From the NCBI RefSeq assembly GCF_001678675.1, contig NZ_LZRN01000007.1, positions 91,477 to 155,476 of the forward strand: 64,000 nt of DNA. The letters run 5' to 3'. Positions 17,562-27,795 of this stretch are shown in pieces; position 1 is the first letter of the stretch, and each line of letters opens with the position of its first letter. A program made the translations under genes and the position numbers. Source of the stretch: Gelidibacter algens. Lineage in GTDB: Bacteria > Bacteroidota > Bacteroidia > Flavobacteriales > Flavobacteriaceae. The notes below the pieces were generated by a model. The model saw only the letters and a list, made by a program, of their open reading frames with translations. It made no database searches and had not been told where the DNA came from.

Positions 17562-19880
17562 ATGGAAAATATTTACTTATACATGATTATTGCCCTTGCC
17601 ATTTTAGCTGTTGCTGATTTGGTAGTAGGGGTCAGTAACGATGCGGTTAATTTTTTAAACTCTGCTCTTGGTTCTAAAGCAGTTTCTTTCAGAACTATCA
17701 TGATTGTAGCAAGTCTTGGTATCGCCATTGGAGCCATATTTTCCAGTGGGATGATGGAGGTTGCCCGAAAGGGTATTTTTAATCCAGGAGAATTTATGTT
17801 TAGCGAGATCATGATTATTTTCATGGCCGTAATGATTACAGATATTTTGTTGTTGGATTTTTTCAACTCCATAGGATTGCCAACGTCCACTACGGTTTCT
17901 ATCGTATTTGAGTTGCTTGGCGCGTCAGTGGCAATGACCCTGATCAAAATCAGTCATAGTGGTGGTGATTTAGCTGACGTGATGAACTATATCAACACCT
18001 CAAAAGTCTCAGAAATTATTTTTGGAATATTGCTCTCAGTAGTTATAGCATTTACAATAGGTGCATTTGTGCAATGGGTTGCAAGATTGCTTCTTTCTTA
18101 TGATTTTGAAAGGAAAGCCAATTGGGTAGGAGCCTTATTTGGAGGCATCGCTTTAACGTCCATAACCTATTTTATTTTTATCAAAGGGATTGGTGGTACC
18201 AATATGGCCAACCAAAGTTATGACCTCATTGGTGGTGAAACTATAAAGGATTTTTTAGAGCATCAAGCGCTGTATATTGCGTCTGCCAGTTTTGTATTTT
18301 GGATTGTATTATCCTTTGTTCTGATAAAATTCTTGAAGACCAATATTTATAAAATGGTCATCTTGGTGGGTACTTTTGCATTAGCATTGGCTTTTGCAGG
18401 TAATGATTTGGTCAATTTTATTGGGCCTTCAATGGGTGCGTTTCAGGCCTATTCTGATTTTACCAATCCGGCCATCAACACGCTCGGTTTATCAGCTTCA
18501 GAGTTTCCAATGGCTAGTTTAAGTGAAAAAGCATCCACCCCAACATTGCTTTTATTGTTGGCAGGCATTGTTATGGTGCTGACCTTATGGTTTTCTTCAA
18601 AAGCCAAAAATGTTGTAAAAACATCGATTGATTTAGCAAGCCAAGGAGAAACTAAGGAACGCTTTCAACCAAACTTTTTGTCTCGAAACTTTGTTAGAGC
18701 AGCAATGGGAATGTCTCAACTTTCCTCATACATATTACCAAAATCATGGGTAGCGAAAATTGATAAACAGTTTGAAGCCCCTGTTATTAAACTATCTAGA
18801 GACAAAGTGCATGAGTTGCCCTCTTTTGATTTGGTAAGAGCTGCAGTAAACCTTATGGTAGCTGCTGTATTAATTGCAATTGCAACGTCTTACAAATTAC
18901 CGCTATCTACAACATACGTCACGTTTATGGTAGCCATGGGATCTTCTTTAGCGGATAGGGCTTGGGGAGCAGAAAGTGCGGTGTATAGAGTGGCAGGTGT
19001 TGTCAATGTTATTGGAGGTTGGTTTTTTACCGCCTTTAGTGCGTTTTTTGCTGCCGCCTTAGTTGCCTATTTGCTTAACTTGAACATTAGTATCATGTTT
19101 CCAATCTTGCTGTTGGTCGCTTTTGGCTTGCTCGTGAAAAGTTCACTTGCACACAGTAAAAAATTAAAAGAAACGAAAGCTGAGGATCATTTGAGCAAAA
19201 CTGAGAGTAGCTCTGTTCAGGGCGTTATCCACGAGAGCGCCAAAAATATTGCCAATGTCGTGAAACGTGGCAACAAAATTTTTACTAATGCCATTAATGG
19301 TTTAGCGTTGCAAGACCTCTCATTGCTGAAGAAAAATAAAAAGCAAGTGCGTAAACTTTCTGATGAGGTTGATGAACTGCGAGACAATATCTTTTATTTT
19401 ATCAAAAATTTGGACGATTCGAGTGTAGGTGCCAGTAATTTTTACATCAATATCTTAGGGTATCTTCAAGATATGACGCAATCTTTGGAGTACATCTCTA
19501 AAGTGAGTCACAAACACATCCACAACAATCACAAAAAATTAAAGTTCAGTCAAATAAAAGAACTTAAGGAAGTGGATGAGCGTTTTGAGCGTTTGTTCAA
19601 CAACACAAGAAATGCTTTTGAATCACACTCTTTTGAAGAAATCGGAATCATCTTAGGTAGAAAAAAGGAAATTATAAGTCTTGTTACAGATAAAATCCAA
19701 AAGCAAGTAGAACGTACGCGAACTGAAGAGTCAAGTCCTAAAAATACAACATTGTATTTTAGTATCTTATTGGAAACTAAAGATTTGCTTACGGCAACGA
19801 TGAATCTTTTGGAAGAATATTATCTGGCGCATGACAGCTCTGTTGAGCCGTTACCTTTTCCAGAGAAGCCTAATAAATAG
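17562..19880 (+). CDS. Inorganic phosphate transporter (PiT) with PhoU-like C-terminal region
   Basis: 772 residues from ATG 17562 (MENIYLYMIIALAILAVADL), which sits at the first membrane segment; an upstream TTG at 17535 is less likely. The two PiT signatures are visible: VGVSNDAVNFLNSALGSK near the N-terminus and the inverted copy AGNDLVNFIGPSMGAFQAY, along with STTVSIVFELLG and STTYVTFMVAMGSSLADRAW. Membrane segments occupy about residues 1-540. Residues about 560-770 are soluble and helical (KLSDEVDELRDNIFYFIKNL...), resembling PhoU. PiT proteins carry phosphate with H+ or Na+; the fused tail may regulate flux. Confidence 0.9.
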   Translation: MENIYLYMIIALAILAVADLVVGVSNDAVNFLNSALGSKAVSFRTIMIVASLGIAIGAIFSSGMMEVARKGIFNPGEFMFSEIMIIFMAVMITDILLLDFFNSIGLPTSTTVSIVFELLGASVAMTLIKISHSGGDLADVMNYINTSKVSEIIFGILLSVVIAFTIGAFVQWVARLLLSYDFERKANWVGALFGGIALTSITYFIFIKGIGGTNMANQSYDLIGGETIKDFLEHQALYIASASFVFWIVLSFVLIKFLKTNIYKMVILVGTFALALAFAGNDLVNFIGPSMGAFQAYSDFTNPAINTLGLSASEFPMASLSEKASTPTLLLLLAGIVMVLTLWFSSKAKNVVKTSIDLASQGETKERFQPNFLSRNFVRAAMGMSQLSSYILPKSWVAKIDKQFEAPVIKLSRDKVHELPSFDLVRAAVNLMVAAVLIAIATSYKLPLSTTYVTFMVAMGSSLADRAWGAESAVYRVAGVVNVIGGWFFTAFSAFFAAALVAYLLNLNISIMFPILLLVAFGLLVKSSLAHSKKLKETKAEDHLSKTESSSVQGVIHESAKNIANVVKRGNKIFTNAINGLALQDLSLLKKNKKQVRKLSDEVDELRDNIFYFIKNLDDSSVGASNFYINILGYLQDMTQSLEYISKVSHKHIHNNHKKLKFSQIKELKEVDERFERLFNNTRNAFESHSFEEIGIILGRKKEIISLVTDKIQKQVERTRTEESSPKNTTLYFSILLETKDLLTATMNLLEEYYLAHDSSVEPLPFPEKPNK

Positions 19881-19907
19881 AAGCTTGCTGAGTTGCTTAA
19901 TTTTAAA

Positions 19908-19946
19908 AACCCTTAGTTGATATTGACATCTTCTAAGGGTTTTTTA
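19908..19946 (+). terminator. Terminator after the PiT gene
   Basis: AACCCTTAG and CTAAGGGTT arms followed by TTTTT. Confidence 0.8.
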
Positions 19947-19986
19947 TGACCATCGCAGTGTTGCCAATCGCTTCATCAATGGACAG

Positions 19987-20023
19987 AAAAAAGGCTAAAC
20001 AAACAAAGTCATTTAGCCTTTTA
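19987..20023 (-). terminator. Terminator of the RND efflux operon
   Basis: AAAGGCTAAA (about 19990-19999) and TTTAGCCTTTT (about 20012-20022); on the minus strand the second arm is followed by a T run. It is 21 bp beyond the RND stop. Confidence 0.8.
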
Positions 20024-20043
20024 ATACTATCTGTTATTGCAAG

Positions 20044-23000
20044 TTATTCTGCAAGTTCTTGGTCTAATTCTTCGTTGACCGATTTTACTTTTGAGCGCAA
20101 CCACATTTTAAATTTGGCAACCAAAAAGAATAAGATCGGTACGACTATTAAAGTCAGGAATGTAGCAATAAACAATCCATAAATCACGGTCCAAGCCAAT
20201 GGGCCCCAAAACACCACGTTGTCTCCACCCATATAAATATTGGCGTCAAAATCTTTAAACAAGGTAAAGAAGTTAATGTTTAAACCAATAGCCAACGGAA
20301 TTAAACCTAAAATTGTGGTTATGGCTGTCAATAGTACAGGACGCAAACGTGCTTTTCCTGCTTTGACGATGCTTTCAAAAAGGTCTTCGGTCTCTAAATA
20401 ATCGGATTTTTCAAGCCCCAGTTCATACTTTTTTCGTTCGATGAGCAGTTCAGCATAATCCAAAAGTACCACCCCGTTGTTGACCACAATTCCGGCCAAG
20501 GAAATAATCCCAACCATAGTCATCATAATCACAAAGGCACTTCCGGTAATCACAATGCCTCCAAACACACCAATAAAACTTAAAAAGATAGCCAACATAA
20601 TAATGGCTGGTTTTGAAATTGAGTTAAATTGAAAAATCAAAATAAAGAAAATCAATCCGAGACCTGTAAAAAAGGCACCCATCAAAAAGGCCATTTGCTT
20701 ATTTTGTTCCTCAATCTGTCCCGTGTAATCAATTTTGATGTTCTCTGGCAAGCCTTCATAGCTTCTCATTTCATTTTGAATTTGTGACACTATTGCCCCA
20801 GCATCTGTATAACCAGGAGCTAATGCAGAATAGACTGTAACCACACGGTTGGTGCCCTTATGTTTTATGGCACTAAACCCAGAGTTATTTTCGTATTTGA
20901 TAAGCGTCGATAAAGGAATATTCTTGATCTGACCTTTATTATCCCTAAACGTAATGTTCTGATTGAATAACGCACTCGTGCTGTAACGGTTTTCTTCATT
21001 GAAACGGACGTAAATATCAAAATCATCACCGTCTTCCTTGTAAATGCCGGCTTTAGAGCCAAAGATCGAATTGCGCAACTGTTGTCCCACTTGGGAAGAG
21101 CTCACGCCAAGTTCTCCAGCTTTTTCACGATCGACGGTAACACGCATGGTGGGTTTATCTTTATTGACGTCAATTTTTAGCTCATCAATACCGGCAACAT
21201 TTTTGGTATTGATAAATTCGCGCATGTTTTCAGCAGTCGTGATCAGTTGATCGTAGTCATCACCTTCAATTTCAATGTTAATAGGTGATCCTGCCGGGGG
21301 TCCATTGGCATCTTTTTCTACAGAGATCAAAACCCCAGGATAAATACCCACTAAAGCTTCCTGTACTTTTTGGCGCAACAATTCGCTATCAGCACCTTTT
21401 CGGTATTTATACTCACGCATAGAAGCCGTGATTTTTGCTTTGTGTGGCATTTCGGCAGCAGATCCCATATCTGCTTGTGGATTTCCAGCACCTTCGCCAA
21501 CTTGAGAAACCGCACTTTCTACCAAAAAGTTAAAGTCGCCGTCTTTATATTCACTGTCATTGATCACATTATATACACGCTTTTCAATTTGTTTGGTAAT
21601 CGCATTGGTTTTTTCAATGGCTGTACCTTGTGGGTATTCAATGTAGACAATAATTTGATTTGGCTTATTGTCTGGGAAAAACTCGACTTTTGTTCGTTGG
21701 GAAGATAGAGAGGCGCCAAATGCCACAAATGCCAAAATCAACAACACAAAAGTCCCAATGCTCAGCACATAGGGCATTTTGCCTGAAAGCGATCGGCGCA
21801 GTTGACGCTCATACCAGTTTTCCAATTTAACAAGCGTATAATTTTGAAAATTGTTGGCCCACCTTCTTAGGAAAAAACGATAGACCCAAAGCATGATGGC
21901 CGTAATAATCATAATGGTCCCAAGTGCGCGATATTCTCCCGCTACAAAAAAGACAATCAGTCCCAGAACCGCCATGACACTTGTCGTGATGATGATACGT
22001 TTTAATGGCATGTTTTTATCTTCAATACTCATGAATTGCGACACCAAAACGGAGTTGAAAAATATGGCCACAAATAGTGATGATCCCAAAACGACAGATA
22101 AGGTTATCGGTAAAATCATCATAAATTCGCCCATGATGCCTGGCCATAATCCTAAAGGGATAAAAGCGGCAACCGTTGTGGCTGTTGAAATGATAATAGG
22201 GAAGGCAATCTCACCAATCCCTTTTTTTGCAGCTTCCAAACGGCTCATACCTTCTTCGTCCATAAGACGATATACGTTTTCAACTACAACAATTCCGTTG
22301 TCAACCAACATCCCGAGGCCCATAATCAACCCGAAAAGCACCATAGTATTTAAACTCTGGCCCAGAAAATCCAAGATCATTAAAGACATGAACATAGACA
22401 TAGGTATCGCAAACCCAACAAAAATGGCATTTTTGAAACCTAAAAAGAACATTAAGACAGTTACTACCAAGATCACCCCAAAAATGATATTGTTGACCAA
22501 ATCATCAACCTGACCAATGGTTACGGAAGATTGATCATTGGCTATGGTAATTTTAAGATCAGGAGGGAAGACCTCTTTTTTTGCTTTCTCAACAATGGCT
22601 GTTATTTGTTCTACCGCTGCCACCATGTTTTTTCCAGCACGTTTCTTAACATCCAACATCACAACGGGCTCTCCAAACTCACGCGCAAACGTGGTTTTAT
22701 CTTCCTCATGGAACGTCACCGTTGCTACATCTTTGAGATAAATAGCATTGCCATCTTCTGACTTAACGACAAAGTTTTCCAATTCTTTAGGTGACGTGAT
22801 TTCACCCAAAATACGGATGGTACGTCGTTGTCCACTAGCAATTAAATTTCCTGCAGACATAGTAACGTTTCCGCCCTTAATCGCACCAATGATGTCATTG
22901 AAATTAACTTCTGACGCCATCATTTTGTAGATGTCCACGGCTATTTCTACTTCTTTGTCCTGCGCCCCGCGAATGTCTGCTTTTTTGATTTCTTGGATGT

Positions 23001-23559
23001 CTTCAATTTCATCCTGAAGATATTCGGCAAATTCCTTGAGTTTTTCAACCGTGTAATCGCCGGAGATATTGATGTTAAGAATGGGCATTTCCTCTGAAAG
23101 GCTCAATTCAAAAACATCAGGCTTAACTTTGGCGTCATTAAATGTTGGCCAATCTTCACCAGCGGTTTCACTGTCTATTTCGTCCTTTACTTTTTGTTTA
23201 GCTTGTTCAACCGTGATATTTTCATCAAATTCAACCACAACCATAGAAAAATCCTCTTGGGATGTTGAGGTGATGTCCACGACATTACTGACCGTTTTCA
23301 ATTTATCCTCCAGCGGATCAGTAATTAGTTTCTCAATGTCTTCTGCAGTGTTTCCAGGGAAAACAGAACTGACGTAAATTTTAGTTTCATTGACCTCTGG
23401 GAAACTTTCCCTTGGCATATTGAAAAACGCAGCAATACCCAAATAAAAAATTACGGCAATAAGCACATACATTGTGGTCTTATTGTTGATGGCCCATGAA
23501 GACAAACCAAATTCTTTGTCTACTTGCTTTTTCTTCTTAGTCATTCTGTTTGTTGTCAA
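20044..23559 (-). CDS. RND-family efflux pump inner-membrane permease (AcrB/HAE1 type)
   Basis: 1171 residues, slightly longer than typical AcrB. Two halves of six membrane segments each with a large periplasmic loop. Motifs: NMPRESFPEVNETKIYVSSV after TM1; MVDNGIVVVENVYRLMDEEG, with Asn in place of the TM4 paired aspartates typical of drug RND pumps; GIVVNNGVVLLDYAELLIER in the second half. About 35 extra residues in the middle (two predicted helices near GEYRALGTIMIITAIMLWVY) separate the halves. It overlaps the adaptor gene by 23 bp. Substrate cannot be told from sequence. Confidence 0.93.
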   Translation of the reverse strand: MTTNRMTKKKKQVDKEFGLSSWAINNKTTMYVLIAVIFYLGIAAFFNMPRESFPEVNETKIYVSSVFPGNTAEDIEKLITDPLEDKLKTVSNVVDITSTSQEDFSMVVVEFDENITVEQAKQKVKDEIDSETAGEDWPTFNDAKVKPDVFELSLSEEMPILNINISGDYTVEKLKEFAEYLQDEIEDIQEIKKADIRGAQDKEVEIAVDIYKMMASEVNFNDIIGAIKGGNVTMSAGNLIASGQRRTIRILGEITSPKELENFVVKSEDGNAIYLKDVATVTFHEEDKTTFAREFGEPVVMLDVKKRAGKNMVAAVEQITAIVEKAKKEVFPPDLKITIANDQSSVTIGQVDDLVNNIIFGVILVVTVLMFFLGFKNAIFVGFAIPMSMFMSLMILDFLGQSLNTMVLFGLIMGLGMLVDNGIVVVENVYRLMDEEGMSRLEAAKKGIGEIAFPIIISTATTVAAFIPLGLWPGIMGEFMMILPITLSVVLGSSLFVAIFFNSVLVSQFMSIEDKNMPLKRIIITTSVMAVLGLIVFFVAGEYRALGTIMIITAIMLWVYRFFLRRWANNFQNYTLVKLENWYERQLRRSLSGKMPYVLSIGTFVLLILAFVAFGASLSSQRTKVEFFPDNKPNQIIVYIEYPQGTAIEKTNAITKQIEKRVYNVINDSEYKDGDFNFLVESAVSQVGEGAGNPQADMGSAAEMPHKAKITASMREYKYRKGADSELLRQKVQEALVGIYPGVLISVEKDANGPPAGSPINIEIEGDDYDQLITTAENMREFINTKNVAGIDELKIDVNKDKPTMRVTVDREKAGELGVSSSQVGQQLRNSIFGSKAGIYKEDGDDFDIYVRFNEENRYSTSALFNQNITFRDNKGQIKNIPLSTLIKYENNSGFSAIKHKGTNRVVTVYSALAPGYTDAGAIVSQIQNEMRSYEGLPENIKIDYTGQIEEQNKQMAFLMGAFFTGLGLIFFILIFQFNSISKPAIIMLAIFLSFIGVFGGIVITGSAFVIMMTMVGIISLAGIVVNNGVVLLDYAELLIERKKYELGLEKSDYLETEDLFESIVKAGKARLRPVLLTAITTILGLIPLAIGLNINFFTLFKDFDANIYMGGDNVVFWGPLAWTVIYGLFIATFLTLIVVPILFFLVAKFKMWLRSKVKSVNEELDQELAE

Positions 23560-24724
23560 TAGTTAATACTTCTACAGTTTGTCCATCTTTCACACTTCTG
23601 GCGCCTTCCTGAATGAGTTCTGCATTGTTTTCTATGCCTTCTAAAACTTCAATTTCATCACCTTGTGTTCGTCCTGTTTTGATGATGACTCTTGATGCAG
23701 TACCTTGATTTTTGTCGTTTTTGTCCTTTATGATATATACATATTGTTCACCTTCAGCATTTTCAGAAATAATACTTTGAGGGATCAACAATGCATTTTC
23801 ACTGGTATAATCGTTGATTTTTAGACGTGCTGTTAAATTTGGCTTAATTTCTTTATCCTTGTTTGGGATGGCCACTTCAGCTTTAAATGTGCGGTTTGAA
23901 GGATTGATAACATTACTGGTTTGGCGCACCTTGGCCATAATGGTTTTGCCTAGTATTGGAAAATTGACTTCAACATCTTTTCCTTTCGTTATACTATTGA
24001 CATAGCGCTCAGGAACTTCAGTTTCAATATACATCTCGTCTAAATTCACAATACGCATCAGTTGCGTTTGCCCGGCAGCAACAACGCTTCCTTGTTCTGT
24101 GATCACATCATCAATAGTACCTGAAAAAGGCGCTTTGATGATAGTTTTAGAGATTTGTTGCTCCAATTGGCTGACGGCTTTAGATTGTCCTTCATAGTTG
24201 GATTTTGCTTGAAGGAACTGAATTTCACTACCTATCTTTTGATCCCATAACCTTTTTTGACGCTCGAAAGTGGTTTTGGCTAAATCGGCTTGAATTTGTT
24301 GTTGTGCCAATTGTTGTGCCAATCCACCATCATCAATTTTACCTAAAGTTTGACCTTTGCTCACGCGCTGTCCTTCTTTTACATAAACATTGGTAAGAAT
24401 GCCATTGTACTCTGGTGTGATGACCATGAGGTTTTTGGTGGTGACATTACCTTGTAATTCCAATACGTGATTGAATTCTTCAGGATTTGCTTTAAAAGTG
24501 GTGATTAGCGGAATGTTTTTAGTGGTATCCAACACTGATATTTTTTCATCTAGTAACATGATTTTATCGTGAAGTACTTGTTGGTCATCTACCAGTTCTG
24601 CTCTTTTTTTTCTGATAGTTTCAAGGTTGTTACTTTCCAGTACCTTTTCTACGGTATTATTCTTGCCGTCTCCACAGGAAGTGATAAGAAAGGTCGTGAT
24701 AAGAATTACAAATATATTTTTCAT
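23537..24724 (-). CDS. RND periplasmic adaptor (membrane-fusion) lipoprotein
   Basis: 395 residues. Lipoprotein signal MKNIFVILITTFLITSCGDG with Cys 17. A coiled-coil hairpin (residues about 28-70 and 130-200) is flanked by the two lipoyl-like halves (GILTNVYVKEGQRVSKGQTL, FSGTIDDVITEQGSVV), then a beta-barrel domain (YIETEVPERYVNSITKGKDV). It bridges the RND permease and TolC. It is 3 bp downstream of the TolC gene and overlaps the permease gene. Confidence 0.93.
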   Translation of the reverse strand: MKNIFVILITTFLITSCGDGKNNTVEKVLESNNLETIRKKRAELVDDQQVLHDKIMLLDEKISVLDTTKNIPLITTFKANPEEFNHVLELQGNVTTKNLMVITPEYNGILTNVYVKEGQRVSKGQTLGKIDDGGLAQQLAQQQIQADLAKTTFERQKRLWDQKIGSEIQFLQAKSNYEGQSKAVSQLEQQISKTIIKAPFSGTIDDVITEQGSVVAAGQTQLMRIVNLDEMYIETEVPERYVNSITKGKDVEVNFPILGKTIMAKVRQTSNVINPSNRTFKAEVAIPNKDKEIKPNLTARLKINDYTSENALLIPQSIISENAEGEQYVYIIKDKNDKNQGTASRVIIKTGRTQGDEIEVLEGIENNAELIQEGARSVKDGQTVEVLTIDNKQND

Positions 24725-24727
24725 ACT

Positions 24728-26089
24728 CTAAAGTTTCTTTTGGTTGTTTAATTGGACTGTGTTTAATGAAGTTTCTAACTCAGCTTTTGCCTTAATGACA
24801 TCCAGCATGGCTTGTAAAAATTCTTGTTGTGCGCTGTACAATTGTGTTTGGGCCTGACGTAAATCAAAACTTGAAGAAATACCTTCAAAGAATTTGGTTT
24901 GGTTCTTTGCTTCAATACGCTCTGCAAGCATTAAATTCTGCTTTTTGTTGTCGTAGTCTTCTATGGCGAATTGATAATCGCTTTTAGCTGCAGTAATTTC
25001 AAATTGAATGGTTTGTTCCTTTTCAATAAGATCGATTTCAGCTTTTTGTAAATTTATTTCCGCTCGTTGGGTGGCGGCGCTTCGCATTCCGGAACTGAAA
25101 ATTGGAATATTAAGGTTGAGACCAAATAAAGAGGATCCAAACCACATTTGCTCTTTTTTAGTGAACGTAAAATCATCGCTAAAAGCTGAATATCCGCCGT
25201 TGATGAAAGCATCGAGCGTTGGTAAAGCCTTGCTTTTTTCCAATTTCAATAAGAGTTCTTTTGTGACCTTATCATTTTCTGCAATTTGGTAATCGATAGT
25301 GTTTTCAACATTGGCCTCAGTTTCTAACAATTCTAAAGAAATGTTTTCTTTAGTGAGGCGTTCTAAATCATCGACTAAAATTGTTGGCCGATTGATATCC
25401 AACCCAAGGGTTATATTGAACATTTGATAGGCCAGAGTTTTCATTCTGGTCACATTGTTCAAATTACTTTCAACACCTGCAAGTGTAATTTGTAATTGCT
25501 CTACACTTTCTTCCTCTTCTAAACCATTCTCAAAAATTTTGGTAGTTTCTTCAAGATTCTTTTGAAGAACCGCAAGATTGCGCTGTAGAATTTGAACACT
25601 TTCTTCAGCTAATAGAACATTGCCGTAAGCATTGATCACTCCTTTACGGACTTCTAAGTCTGTTTTAGTTTTGGCGTTTTCTGATATCTCCAAAAATACT
25701 TTGGCCGATTGAAGCGCTACAAGATAAGAGCCATCAAACACCTTTTGAGATAAGGTAGCAGTGGCATTCATGCTTTGCTTGGTACCAAAAACGATTTCAG
25801 CAAACTCTCCAGGATTGCCGCCAAAAAATTCGGCAGGAATAACTTGCACCTGCTGTTTTAAAAAGTTTTGATAGTCTACTGCTGCGCTTACTTGAGGCAG
25901 TCCGGTTGCTGTAGTTTCCCATTTCTGGGCTTTGGCCGCCTCAATATCCAATTGCGCATTCATAGAATTACGGTTGTTTTGCAGGGCAAAATCAATGGCT
26001 TCCTGCAGGCTAAACCCTTTGGGTGCCTCTTGTGAGAATCCGACAAACGGAAGCAGGATCATTAAAATAATATAAAACTTAGTCGTCAT
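24728..26089 (-). CDS. TolC-family outer-membrane efflux channel
   Basis: 453 residues with signal peptide (FYIILMILLPFVGFSQE), then two structural repeats of long helices with the usual LQEAIDFALQNNRNSMNAQL start and the second-repeat pattern LNIPIFSSGMRSAATQRAEI. It forms the outer-membrane tunnel of the tripartite pump. It overlaps the regulator gene upstream by 11 bp. Confidence 0.92.
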   Translation of the reverse strand: MTTKFYIILMILLPFVGFSQEAPKGFSLQEAIDFALQNNRNSMNAQLDIEAAKAQKWETTATGLPQVSAAVDYQNFLKQQVQVIPAEFFGGNPGEFAEIVFGTKQSMNATATLSQKVFDGSYLVALQSAKVFLEISENAKTKTDLEVRKGVINAYGNVLLAEESVQILQRNLAVLQKNLEETTKIFENGLEEEESVEQLQITLAGVESNLNNVTRMKTLAYQMFNITLGLDINRPTILVDDLERLTKENISLELLETEANVENTIDYQIAENDKVTKELLLKLEKSKALPTLDAFINGGYSAFSDDFTFTKKEQMWFGSSLFGLNLNIPIFSSGMRSAATQRAEINLQKAEIDLIEKEQTIQFEITAAKSDYQFAIEDYDNKKQNLMLAERIEAKNQTKFFEGISSSFDLRQAQTQLYSAQQEFLQAMLDVIKAKAELETSLNTVQLNNQKKL

Positions 26090-26696
26090 TTGGTTGTAAT
26101 TGATTGTTGATGAATTTTTTTAAAACAGTTAAACCCGTGTCTGTTACAATGGCTCTTAAGTGATATTCAAGATAACTTTCCATTAAATATTCCATAGAGA
26201 AAAGATCGTGCGGAAAAATATGTTCGTCCTTTATACCAGACATGCCGTTGAAATACATGCGCGAAATAAAATCGATATCAATGTTGCGTCTAAAGAGGCC
26301 GGTTTCAACCCCTTTTTTGATGCTCTCCTTTACTGAGACTTGCATTTTTTGAAATTGTTTCAATTGTAAACGCTGATAGATTTGCGGGTAATATTTTTTT
26401 AATTGGAATTGAGGGGATGTTTTTTCATTCTTTAAAAAGGTCATGGCATACATCTTAATGTCATACAATTCTTCTATAGGATTGATAGAAGCTTCACAAA
26501 TACAGTCAATGCCGTTGCAAATGTTCTCAAAAACAGAAAATGTAGTAGCTTCAATCAATTTCGTTTTGTTTTCAAAATGTACGTATATGGTTTTCTTTGA
26601 GATGCCCATTTCATTGGCAATATCATCCATAGTGACGCTTTTGAAACCTAGTGTCAGAAACAATTCCGTAGCTATATTTATTATTTTTTCTCTCAT
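26079..26696 (-). CDS. TetR/AcrR-family regulator of the efflux operon
   Basis: 205 residues from ATG 26696 (MREKIINIATELFLTLGFKS), which fits both the domain start and the promoter position; the longer frame to 26735 runs through the -7 box. The helix-turn-helix is VTMDDIANEMGISKKTIYVHFENKTKLIEA; the C-terminal ligand domain is divergent as usual. First gene of regulator-TolC-adaptor-permease, all overlapping or within 3 bp, so it is most likely an autorepressor of the whole pump. Confidence 0.93.
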   Translation of the reverse strand: MREKIINIATELFLTLGFKSVTMDDIANEMGISKKTIYVHFENKTKLIEATTFSVFENICNGIDCICEASINPIEELYDIKMYAMTFLKNEKTSPQFQLKKYYPQIYQRLQLKQFQKMQVSVKESIKKGVETGLFRRNIDIDFISRMYFNGMSGIKDEHIFPHDLFSMEYLMESYLEYHLRAIVTDTGLTVLKKFINNQLQPNDD

Positions 26697-26705
26697 AACT
26701 GGCTG

Positions 26706-26746
26706 CAAATGTACAATAGGAAACTTTAAAAACAAAAAAAGTTTCC
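26706..26746 (-). promoter_or_regulatory. Promoter of the efflux operon overlapped by an inverted-repeat operator
   Basis: On the minus strand: -33 TTTG (26736-26733), 19-bp spacer, -7 TACATTTG (26713-26706), giving a start only a few bases from the regulator ATG at 26696. The inverted repeat GGAAACTTT (26719-26727) - N10 - AAAGTTTCC (26738-26746) covers the -33 box and spacer, as expected for a repressor operator. The box matches are seen; TetR binding is inferred. Confidence 0.75.
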
Positions 26747-26815
26747 AAAGTTTAATGAAATTTATTATAGATTTTTAGGCTTGTTTTACTAAAGGTATTT
26801 GCCTTATTTTGCTGT

Positions 26816-27790
26816 ATGCAAAATATTTCTTTTTACCATACTGCCTTTATTGATTATTTAGAAGCTAAAATTGAAGTAAAGGAGCCAGCCTCGCTTTATG
26901 ATCCCATCCATTATATTCTCGATTTAGGGGGTAAACGTTTACGGCCGTTGTTGACTCTTATGACTGCTGATGCTTTTAATGGCGATTATAAAGAAGCACT
27001 GAATGCTGCCTTGAGCGTTGAAATATTCCATAACTTCTCACTGATTCATGATGACATTATGGATGACGCACCATTGCGTCGTGGTAAGGCGACCGTTCAT
27101 GAAAAGTGGGATATCAATACAGGTATTTTATCTGGAGATGCTATGCTGATTATGGCCTATCAGCTTTTTGAATATTATGAGGCCAATACCTTCCAAGAAT
27201 TAGCTAAACTGTTCAGTAAAACTGCATTGCAGGTTTGTGAAGGTCAGCAATATGATATGGATTTCGAAAACAGAGATGACGTCTTTGTGGCCGATTATCT
27301 TAAAATGATAGAGTTCAAAACGGCAGTGTTGGTTGGTGCTGCCATGAAAATGGGTGCTATTGTTGCAGGAGCTTCAAATAAAGATCAAGACCATATTTAT
27401 GAATTTGGAAGATTGTTAGGCATAGCGTTTCAGCTTCAGGACGATTATTTGGATGCGTTTGGAGATCCAAAAACTTTTGGAAAGCAAGTAGGTGGTGATA
27501 TCATCGAAAATAAAAAGACCTTTTTGTTTTTAAAAGCTCTTGAATTTTCTAATGATGACGATCAATTGCAGTTACAGCACTTGTTTGGCATTAATCCTTC
27601 TGATGCCACTGATAAAATTGAAACTGCTAAACAGATTTTTCAGTCTAGTGGCTCTGCAGATGCGACACGGAAGGAAATTGAAAATTATACTAAGCAGGCA
27701 TTTTCAGTGTTGGATGAACTTTCAATTCCTGAAGACAAAAAAGAAATGCTCAAACAATTTGGTCATGATTTAATGAATAGAAGAGTATAA
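26816..27790 (+). CDS. Polyprenyl synthetase (trans-prenyltransferase)
   Basis: 324 residues. First Asp-rich motif in LIHDDIMDDAPLRRGKATVH and second in QLQDDYLDAFGDPKTFGKQVGG (DDxxD), plus GGKRLRPLLTLM near the N-terminus. It condenses isopentenyl diphosphate with allylic diphosphates to make farnesyl, geranylgeranyl or longer chains; chain length cannot be assigned with confidence. A conserved hypothetical gene follows at 5 bp and is probably co-transcribed. Confidence 0.92.
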   Translation: MQNISFYHTAFIDYLEAKIEVKEPASLYDPIHYILDLGGKRLRPLLTLMTADAFNGDYKEALNAALSVEIFHNFSLIHDDIMDDAPLRRGKATVHEKWDINTGILSGDAMLIMAYQLFEYYEANTFQELAKLFSKTALQVCEGQQYDMDFENRDDVFVADYLKMIEFKTAVLVGAAMKMGAIVAGASNKDQDHIYEFGRLLGIAFQLQDDYLDAFGDPKTFGKQVGGDIIENKKTFLFLKALEFSNDDDQLQLQHLFGINPSDATDKIETAKQIFQSSGSADATRKEIENYTKQAFSVLDELSIPEDKKEMLKQFGHDLMNRRV

Positions 27791-27795
27791 ATACC

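Noticed and set aside
21893..22513. 206-codon plus-strand open frame opposite the RND permease
   Set aside because: Antisense shadow of a strongly conserved gene; no start signal and no recognisable domain.
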